A stretch of DNA of 64,000 bases, from contig NZ_JXOK01000037.1 of NCBI RefSeq assembly GCF_000830505.1, forward strand, positions 1 to 64,000, given 5' to 3'. Numbering within the stretch: position 1 is the stretch's first letter; every line of letters begins with the position of its first letter. Of the stretch, positions 57,924-64,000 are shown in pieces. Below the pieces are notes generated by a model. The model searched no databases. It was not told where the DNA came from and worked only from the letters and a program-made list of their open reading frames with translations. This DNA comes from Vibrio mytili. Its GTDB lineage: Bacteria; Pseudomonadota; Gammaproteobacteria; Enterobacterales; Vibrionaceae. The position numbers and the translations under genes were made by a program.

Positions 57924-58666
57924 ATGAAATATCGAGGCGTCGCCAGTTTGGCATTAGCGGTTAGTATAGCGGGTTGTAAAAGTCTCCCCACAATGTATCC
58001 GTCCGCACATAAAGTCATGGTCGTCAGAGACACATTGGTTTTTGATGGATGATAACAGGAGAAACTGTTCTTGAGGCCATGCGGGTCGTTCGAGAAAGCA
58101 ATGGCCCAGTCAAAAAGCTCAAGATTACGAGTACTGGCGGAGATATGGCTGTTGGTATTGAGTTTGGCTACTTCGTTAAAGAAAACAATTTTGATGTAGA
58201 AGTCAGTGAGTTATGTTTTTCTTCCTGTGCGAACTATGTTTTGCCCGCTGCAAAAAGTGTGGTGGTTAACACTAACTCGTTGATTGGTTGGCACGGTGGG
58301 GCAATACAATCTAATGAGTTATGGGAATTAAGTCTCCCCGAGAAAGATAGGCCAGCATTTATGGATTATCTAAACCGCTTGCGAGTAAAAGAAACGGCCT
58401 TTTTTGGCTATGTCGATGTTGACCAACAAATCACGACTTATGGGCAGACTATTAGCAATAGCTGTCAAAAAAAGAAGAAAACAGATGGTTGGTACTACTC
58501 TATTGACGACCTACATAGAATGGGCATTCAAAATATTACAGTAAAAGGTACAGGGCTATTAAGTGAAATAGAATATAAAGACGATAGTGGGCGAATGGAC
58601 ACAACTCAGTTTAATGGTAAAAAGATTACATCCTGTTTACTCGAGGGCGTTTTTGATAATGCCTAG
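57924..58666 (+). CDS. ClpP-like periplasmic lipoprotein in the insert (frame break)
   Basis: The ATG at 57924 starts a lipoprotein signal (hydrophobic core, lipobox SIAG-Cys18). The frame breaks at about 58048 (GATGGATGATAACAGG lacks one base). The second frame from 58049 carries the domain. The repaired protein has about 247 residues. KLKITSTGGDMAVGIEFGYFV and ELCFSSCANYVLPAA resemble the ClpP/crotonase-fold proteins of the COG3904 type, where the Ser before Cys-Ala is the candidate nucleophile, followed by IGWHGG. It is plus-strand, opposite to all genes nearby, and lies alone between two copies of the neighbouring gene's 3' end. Function unknown; a periplasmic protease or degenerate relative is my best guess. 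Confidence 0.65.
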
Positions 58667-58753
58667 TTACGGACAAACCATAGTTACGAATAAATCTGAG
58701 GCGTGACGTCGAAGCTACTACGACAAGTTTTTAAAATTAAGCATGCCCTAAAC

Positions 58754-58900
58754 CAAAAAAGCCGCTCGTGTGAGCGGCTTTGGACAAGAAAAATAAGGCT
58801 TAAGCGTCTTGTTTATTTAGCTCAAGTTGTTTTTCTGCTTCTGCGAGTTCTTCTTCTACTAGCGCATCAACGATCACAGCACATGCCGCGTCACCAGTAA
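58754..58900. repeat. Right copy of the symporter 3' end (147 bp)
   Basis: The partner of the copy at 57527-57673. Here it is continuous with the intact symporter gene. It includes the terminator stem AAAGCCGCTC / GAGCGGCTTT at 58758-58781, with T's on the minus strand. Confidence 0.95.
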
Positions 58901-60070
58901 TATTTAGTGCAGTACGAATCATATCGAAGATACGGTCAAGAGCGAATAGCAGTGGTAACCCTTCGATTGGAATGCCCGCCGCAAGTAGAACCGCAACAAC
59001 AAGGAATGATGGACCAGGAACACCTGCTTGACCAACTGCGCCCAGAGTCGAAGTGACGATGATTGCAATGTATGCGCCCATGCCTAGGTCGATGTTGAAT
59101 AGCTGTGCGAAGAAAATCGCGACCAAACCGTAGTAAATCGCGTTACCAGACATGTTGATTGTTGCACCAAGAGGTAAAACAAACGAAGCGGTTGAGTTTT
59201 TAACACCAAGTTCTTTTTCACACGTATCCATGGTGACAGGTAATGTCGCCATTGATGAAGCGGTTGATAGTGCAACGGCTTGTGGTTTCTTCATTGAAGA
59301 GATGAATTTCTTCGCTGAAGTCTTCGTGAAGATGTGAACCATTGCAGGGTATACAACGAAGCCAAAGATCAGGATTGCCGCTGTGTAGACGACGAACAGT
59401 TTGAACACGACCATGAGGCGCCAAAGCCAAACGTACCAACTGCTTCTGCCATCAGACCAAATACACCGATAGGTGCAATGATCATCACTTTGTTGATCAT
59501 CCAAACCATAGCGTCAACGATGCAGTTAACACCGTTTAGGATAGGATCACGGCGTTCCTTATCTTGCTTAGCAATCGCGATACCAAAGAACAGGCAGAAT
59601 ACAAGGATTTGTAGGATGTTTGCATCATTCAGTGATTGGAAAACGTTGGTTGGGATCATGCCTGTGATGGTTGCCCAAAAAGTAGGTAGTTCACCTTTTG
59701 ATGCGTATTCAGCTGAGAACATGCCTTGTACGCCGGATACGTCGATGCCCATGCCAGGTTGGAACAGTTCACCCATCACTAGAGCAAGTGCAACGGCTAA
59801 AGCGGAGGTCAATGCGAAGTAGCCCAATGTCACTACGCCGACTTTACCAGCAGACTGGCTGTTACCAAGACCTGCAGCACCAGAAATCAAAGCAACGGCA
59901 ACCAAAGGGATCACCAGCATTTTGATCAAATTAATAAAGATCGCGCCTAAAGGAGCGAACATAGTTGCATCGTGGCCCATTATGGCACCGACTGCCGTCC
60001 CCGCTATCATAGCAATGACGACTTGAACGCCAATGTTGTTTAGCAAATTCTTCTGTTTTAACACTTCCAT
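58800..60070 (-). CDS. DAACS family dicarboxylate/amino acid:cation symporter (frame break)
   Basis: A GltP/DctA-type sodium- or proton-coupled symporter, 423 residues once joined. About eight membrane helices are expected. Seen are LGAIFINLIKMLVIPLVAVA, the serine-rich-type hairpin region reading ALSTASSMATLPVT, and GATINMSGNAIYYG, the substrate-binding NMDGT-equivalent (here NMSGN). The frame breaks at 59418: minus strand GGCGCCTCATGG should read GGCGCCCTCATGG, restoring FGFGALMVVFKLFVV. Its last 34 codons and terminator are duplicated 1.2 kb downstream. The substrate (glutamate, aspartate or C4-dicarboxylate) is not certain. Confidence 0.9.
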
Positions 60071-60676
60071 AACCTCTGTGCTGGTGATTTATACAATCCT
60101 AAAATTACCCACCGGTAATTAAATACAATGTGGATAATTATTTCGCACCTGCTTTTTACACTTATCACTCAAAATTAGCAATATGCTTATGGGGCTTATT
60201 GATGAAAAAATCGATATTTTATTGACAATTGTTAAGTTTTTATACCAAAGCAAACGATTGCTTTGGGTTTTGAGTGCAATTAAACCGCGTAAATATTCTA
60301 TCGAAGAATAGGTTGGACCAGAGCGATTCAAAATCATGTTAATAAATTGAGTTTTATTTGTGATGCGTTTTTTATTCAACTTGGAGCACAATAAATCGTC
60401 ACGACAATTCGAATTGACACTCTCATTTTGGTCAAAACGACAGGCGAAACGCCTATTAGTTTATCTTCTCAAATTTTGGTTTCCTAATCAGTGGAATATC
60501 AACGCCAATGATCTCGTGATCGGTTGGCATTGAAGTTCTCGTATAACAAGTTATTTTCAATATTTACAGTGGGGCTGTGGGTCTTTCGTGATGATTTTTT
60601 TGCAGCCAATACTGTCGGAGTAGAGTTGAGTCCGATTAGAGACGCTGACTCAAAACCTAGAGCTAGAGGAAGTGGG
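60071..60676. other. Intergenic region between symporter and TIGR02450 gene
   Basis: About 600 AT-rich bases. An inverted repeat CCAAAGCAA-ACGA-TTGCTTTGG lies at 60245-60266, where it could be a regulator site for the divergent genes or a hairpin. The open frames here (for example minus strand 60119-60391 and the upstream extension of the next gene from 60524) show no family pattern and start at non-ATG codons or lack ribosome sites, so I do not call them. Confidence 0.5.
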
Positions 60677-60892
60677 ATGAATCAAATCAATCCGGCTAAA
60701 TTGCTAAGCAGCAAGTGGACAGCCGCGAATCCAAGCAATCGAGAAAAGCATTTTTTAGTGACTGAAATGGAGTATGACGACGAAGGCCGTGTGATTTCTT
60801 GTAAATTAGAAGCGGTTCTTTCAAAGAATGAGTATTTGATAGACTGGACGGAATTGAAACACCAAGACAAGTGGCTTCAAGGTTGGAAATAG
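60677..60892 (+). CDS. TIGR02450 family small protein
   Basis: A 71-residue protein: MNQINPAKLLSSKWTA, KHFLVTEMEYDDEGRV, CKLEAVLSKNEYLIDW and a closing WLQGWK. This is the TIGR02450 family, short tryptophan-containing proteins often found beside trp genes in vibrios and relatives. I know no function for it. ATG 60677 has AGAGGAAG upstream and gives the family length. It is convergent with trpA and shares a terminator with it. Confidence 0.85.
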   Translation: MNQINPAKLLSSKWTAANPSNREKHFLVTEMEYDDEGRVISCKLEAVLSKNEYLIDWTELKHQDKWLQGWK

Positions 60893-60901
60893 AGAACAAA
60901 A

Positions 60902-60934
60902 AAACGCCCACTAGCGCTAGCTTAGTGGGCGTTT
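60902..60934. terminator. Bidirectional terminator between TIGR02450 gene and trpA
   Basis: A 12-bp perfect stem AAACGCCCACTA / TAGTGGGCGTTT. An A-run on the left gives a T-run for the minus-strand trp operon. Confidence 0.92.
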
Positions 60935-60947
60935 GTGATTCACATGA

Positions 60948-61751
60948 TTATTTTTGTGTCGCGGATTTCATTGCGGATACGAATTCAGCAAGTTTGTCGA
61001 GCATGGTTTGTGGCTGTTCGACGTTGGTTTCGATAATTTTCACGACAGCCGAACCAGAGATAGCGCCTGCAGCACCCGCTTCTATAGCTTGCTTGACTTG
61101 TGAAGGCTCAGATATTCCAAAACCGAGAAGAGCTGGTGGCGCATCATATTGATTTAGTCGTTCCAACAATTGTCCAACAGGCATGTTCGCTTTCGTTTCC
61201 GCCCCAGTTACTCCTGAGCGTGAGAGTAGGTAAGTGTAGCCGCTACTTAGTTTCGCCACTTGTTCTAGGGTTTCATCGCTTGCTGTCGGTGGTGCGATAA
61301 AAATCGGGTCAATACCAAATTTTTCGGCTGCAGCAACAAACTCATCACTTTCATTGGTCGGTACATCGGCAATAAGTACTGAATCGATACCTGCTTTTGC
61401 ACAGTGCGCATAGAAATCTATACCTCGTGAAAAGACCAAGTTGGCATACATCAATAAACCGATAGGTAAATCAGGATATTTTGCACGGATCTTACCGATT
61501 TGCTCGAAGCAGATATCTGGTGTCGCACCAGATTCTAACGCTCGATTGTTCGCACCTTGAATGGTTGGGCCATCGGCTAAAGGATCAGAGAAGGGGATAC
61601 CCAGCTCGAGAGCATCTGCACCAGACTCTACAAGTGTTTCCATTATCTTGTAGGACTGTTCAGCATTGGGATCGCCAACCGTGACAAACGGTACAAACGC
61701 GCCTTGTTTTTTTTCGTTTAGGCGAGCAAACATCTTCTCATAACGGCTCAT
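60948..61751 (-). CDS. trpA: Tryptophan synthase alpha chain
   Basis: A 267-residue TIM barrel that cleaves indole-3-glycerol phosphate to indole. The catalytic Glu is in [11 protein letters not shown] and the catalytic Asp in PLADGPTIQ, and the phosphate-binding GFGIS and GAISGSA loops are present. It overlaps trpB by one base (start and stop). Last gene of the trp operon. Confidence 0.97.
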   Translation of the reverse strand: MSRYEKMFARLNEKKQGAFVPFVTVGDPNAEQSYKIMETLVESGADALELGIPFSDPLADGPTIQGANNRALESGATPDICFEQIGKIRAKYPDLPIGLLMYANLVFSRGIDFYAHCAKAGIDSVLIADVPTNESDEFVAAAEKFGIDPIFIAPPTASDETLEQVAKLSSGYTYLLSRSGVTGAETKANMPVGQLLERLNQYDAPPALLGFGISEPSQVKQAIEAGAAGAISGSAVVKIIETNVEQPQTMLDKLAEFVSAMKSATQK

Positions 61752-62941
61752 TAGATGACTCCTTTTTCTTCTAAGATGGCATGCACGGTGAAGATGTCTT
61801 TGTCACCACGACCAGATAAGTTAACCACTAACAGTTGTTCTTTTTCAGGATTCTCTCGTGCCATATGTAGCGCATGCGCAAGTGCATGCGACGACTCTAG
61901 AGCCGCGATAATGCCTTCGCTACGGGCGATTTCTTGGAATGCTTCTAGCGCTTCATCATCCGTTACGTTAGCGTATTCAGCACGGCCAATTGCATTCAGG
62001 TGCGCGTGTTGTGGACCAACTGAAGGGAAATCCAAACCTGCGGAGACTGAGTATGATTCTTCAATCTGACCATTCTCGTCCTGCATTAGCGGTGCTTTCA
62101 TACCGAAGTAAATACCAGTTTTACCATGCTTTAGTGGTGCACCGTGTTGGTCTGTATCGATACCTTTACCAGCAGGTTCAACACCGATGAGTTTGACGCT
62201 CTCTTCTTCGATAAAGTCTGCAAACATACCAATCGCATTTGAGCCACCGCCGACACAAGCGATCACCGCATCTGGAAGGCGTCCTTCACGCGCAAGGATT
62301 TGGTTTTTAGTTTCTTCACCGATCATTCGTTGGAATTCACGCACAATCGTTGGGAATGGGTGCGGACCTGCAGCGGTACCCAATAGGTAGTGTGCATCTT
62401 CATAGGTTGCTGACCAATCACGCAATGCTTCATTACAGGCATCTTTTAGCGTTGAAGAGCCCGAATGGACAGGAATCACTTCTGCACCCATCAGCTTCAT
62501 ACGAAATACGTTCGGGCTTTGTCGTTCAACGTCTTTTGCGCCCATGTATACGCGACATTTAAGACCAAGTAGCGCACAAGCTAATGCGGTTGCAACACCA
62601 TGTTGACCAGCACCAGTTTCAGCGATGATTTCGTTTTTTCCCATACGCTTAGCTAACAGTGCTTGACCAAGTACCTGGTTGGTTTTGTGCGCGCCACCAT
62701 GAAGCAGATCCTCACGTTTCAGGTACAGTTTGGTTTTCGTACCTTTAGTTAGGTTGCGAGCCAGGGTCAGTGCCGTCGGGCGTCCTGCGTACTCTTGTAA
62801 TAGCGACATAAATTCGCTACGGAACTCAGGATCTTGCTGCGCATCGATAAACGCTTGCTCTAACTGGTCCAAAGCAGGGACCAGGATTTGCGGAACGTAC
62901 TGACCGCCGTATTCGCCAAAGTAGGCATTCAGTTTTGCCAT
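61751..62941 (-). CDS. trpB: Tryptophan synthase beta chain
   Basis: A 396-residue PLP enzyme that joins indole and serine. The Schiff-base lysine is in [19 protein letters not shown], with the phosphate-binding [10 protein letters not shown] and the ETGAGQHG block. It is separated from trpCF by 23 bases and abuts trpA. Length is normal. Confidence 0.98.
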   Translation of the reverse strand: MAKLNAYFGEYGGQYVPQILVPALDQLEQAFIDAQQDPEFRSEFMSLLQEYAGRPTALTLARNLTKGTKTKLYLKREDLLHGGAHKTNQVLGQALLAKRMGKNEIIAETGAGQHGVATALACALLGLKCRVYMGAKDVERQSPNVFRMKLMGAEVIPVHSGSSTLKDACNEALRDWSATYEDAHYLLGTAAGPHPFPTIVREFQRMIGEETKNQILAREGRLPDAVIACVGGGSNAIGMFADFIEEESVKLIGVEPAGKGIDTDQHGAPLKHGKTGIYFGMKAPLMQDENGQIEESYSVSAGLDFPSVGPQHAHLNAIGRAEYANVTDDEALEAFQEIARSEGIIAALESSHALAHALHMARENPEKEQLLVVNLSGRGDKDIFTVHAILEEKGVI

Positions 62942-62964
62942 TGTGATATTCCTTTTCCTAATCT

Positions 62965-64000
62965 TTAATAGCTGCGGATAGCAGTAAATGCTTCGAGCAA
63001 CTTGTGTGAATCTTTTTTACCTGGCGCATTTTCCACACCAGAATTGAGGTCCAAACCTAAGCAACCGAGAGTCGCGGCTTGTTGCGCGTTGTCTGGTGAT
63101 AGGCCACCAGCTAACATGATCTGGCTTGGGTCACCGATCAATGACCAATCGAATGTTTGGCCTGTTCCGCCGGATTGACTGCCCACTTGCGCATCTAGCA
63201 AATGTCGATCTACGTTATTATCAAGTAGAGCTGGCATCGTGTCTTTTACGCCATAGGCTTTCCAAATTTCCACACCTTGTGGAAGCTCCGCTCTTAGTTG
63301 GTCGACGTAAGCTTGATCTTCTGTACCGTGTAGTTGTACCGCTTTTAAACCCAAAGAGGTGGCAATGGATGCCACAAAATCAATATCGTGATTTTGGAAA
63401 ACGCCAACATAGTGAAGAGGGGCACCACTCATTGTCAGGCGAGCACTTTCTAAGTTAACAGTACGTTTTGATTTTTCAACGAAAATCAGCCCTCCAAATA
63501 CGGCACCGGCTTTATATGCGTTTGCTGCATCATCAGGGTGAGTTAAACCACAAACTTTGTTTTCACCAAGCGTCACTTTACGTACCGCAAGTTCCAAATT
63601 GTCTTCTGACATAAGAGAACTGCCAATCAGAAAACCATCCGCGTACGCTGCAAGATCGCGCACTTGTTGATGGGTATATATACCGGATTCCGAGATAACG
63701 GTTGCTTCTGGCGCCAGTTCTCTAATAGTAGGAGCTAGCTCTTTCGTGCGGTTAAGATCTGTGCTCAGGTCACGTAAGTTACGGTTGTTGATACCGATGA
63801 CGCGAGCACCTAGGTTAACGGCGCGGTGTAACTCTTCTATATTGCTGACTTCGGTAAGAATGCCCATGTTTAGGCTGTGCGCCGCTTCCGCCAAAGCTCG
63901 GTATTCTTCGTCGTTGAGTACAGACAGCATTAATAAGATAGCGTCTGCCTGATAATAACGAGCAAGGTACACTTGGTATGTATCGACCATAAAGTCTTTG
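62965..64000 (-). CDS. trpCF: Bifunctional TrpCF (IGPS / PRAI), 5' end beyond window
   Basis: The visible part is about 345 codons and its N-terminus, roughly 110 residues, lies past the right edge. Indole-3-glycerol phosphate synthase blocks are present ([46 protein letters not shown]). They are followed by phosphoribosylanthranilate isomerase blocks ([43 protein letters not shown]). The fusion is normal for gammaproteobacteria. The in-frame ATG at 63990 is internal, because the frame stays open upstream of it and carries conserved sequence. Confidence 0.95.
   Translation of the reverse strand, partial: KDFMVDTYQVYLARYYQADAILLMLSVLNDEEYRALAEAAHSLNMGILTEVSNIEELHRAVNLGARVIGINNRNLRDLSTDLNRTKELAPTIRELAPEATVISESGIYTHQQVRDLAAYADGFLIGSSLMSEDNLELAVRKVTLGENKVCGLTHPDDAANAYKAGAVFGGLIFVEKSKRTVNLESARLTMSGAPLHYVGVFQNHDIDFVASIATSLGLKAVQLHGTEDQAYVDQLRAELPQGVEIWKAYGVKDTMPALLDNNVDRHLLDAQVGSQSGGTGQTFDWSLIGDPSQIMLAGGLSPDNAQQAATLGCLGLDLNSGVENAPGKKDSHKLLEAFTAIRSY

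Noticed and set aside
57674..58753. Insertion sequence between the duplicated ends
   Set aside because: No transposase frame and no terminal inverted repeats; the only gene is a lipoprotein.
11428..59418. Programmed frameshifting as explanation of the split genes
   Set aside because: No slippery heptamers with downstream structure are shared by the sites, the genes affected are unrelated, and homologues are read in one frame.
60119..60391. Minus-strand 90-residue open frame
   Set aside because: No ribosome site, Ile/Ser/Lys-rich composition typical of AT-rich noncoding DNA, no recognisable domain.
60524..60676. Upstream extension of the TIGR02450 gene
   Set aside because: It begins with TTG, has no family similarity and ATG 60677 has a good ribosome site.
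1..64000. CRISPR arrays, tRNA or rRNA genes
   Set aside because: No regularly spaced repeats with unique spacers, no cloverleaf-like sequence and no rRNA-like stretch were seen in reading the window. A tRNA or covariance-model scan was not possible here.

Overview
The window is chromosomal DNA of a gammaproteobacterium, almost certainly a Vibrio. The support is gene content and order: a trp operon with bifunctional trpCF next to a small TIGR02450-family gene, yciB-yciA-yciI beside an AspS-type type II secretion pilotin, cmk-rpsA-ihfB-lapA-lapB-pyrF, divergent metR/metE, pqiABC, two chemoreceptors, and protein sequences close to known vibrio proteins. No rRNA, tRNA, CRISPR array or intact transposase was seen.

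Layout. 1-1.6 kb is a gene graveyard: an integrase-like N-terminal fragment, a YgjV membrane protein, and the decayed heads of a divergent LysR / PdxA-like pair, the latter broken by a CTGAG pentanucleotide expansion. 1.6-6.8 kb holds a VOC protein, a LysR regulator, and a large PLD-helicase with a LexA-like (S24) C-terminus followed by a small methyltransferase. 7.2-19.2 kb is a complete carbon-phosphorus lyase locus, phnFGHIJKLMNP followed by the transporter phnCDE1E2, with palindromic candidate PhnF operators, a candidate Pho box and two intra-operon hairpins. 19.5-27.8 kb has two methyl-accepting chemotaxis proteins flanking an AcrAB-type RND efflux pair. 27.9-35.8 kb is core: yciK, sohB, cmk, rpsA, ihfB, lapA, lapB, pyrF. 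36.3-38.1 kb is an orphan peptide-type binding protein. 38.5-42.7 kb is a four-gene envelope-sugar operon (UDP-uronate epimerase, polyprenyl-P glycosyltransferase, DedA/VTT membrane protein, ArnT-like transferase). 42.8-46.4 kb is pqiABC. Then come an isochorismatase-like hydrolase, a PLP deaminase, YgiQ, a small membrane protein, DUF4250, metR/metE, aspS, yciI, yciA, yciB, a 1.08-kb insert encoding a ClpP-like lipoprotein between two copies of the 3' end of a dicarboxylate/amino-acid symporter gene, that symporter, the TIGR02450 gene, and trpA, trpB and trpCF (running off the end).

Two points matter for anyone using this annotation. First, 13 genes are split by 14 frame breaks, every one a -1 shift and most of them in a short homopolymer; nearly all the affected genes are conserved and otherwise intact. 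I read these as base-calling deletions and give joined coordinates, not pseudogenes. Second, the truly decayed genes (1-1.5 kb) look different, with several breaks per gene.

How the genes work together: PhnCDE1E2 import phosphonates, PhnGHIJKLM convert them through ribosyl phosphonates, PhnJ cleaves the C-P bond, and PhnP and PhnN recycle the cyclic phosphate product to PRPP. The 38.5-42.7 kb operon has the parts to make a nucleotide uronic acid, load it on a lipid carrier, move it across the membrane and transfer it to an acceptor, probably lipid A or core. PqiABC, LapAB and the RND pump also serve the envelope.
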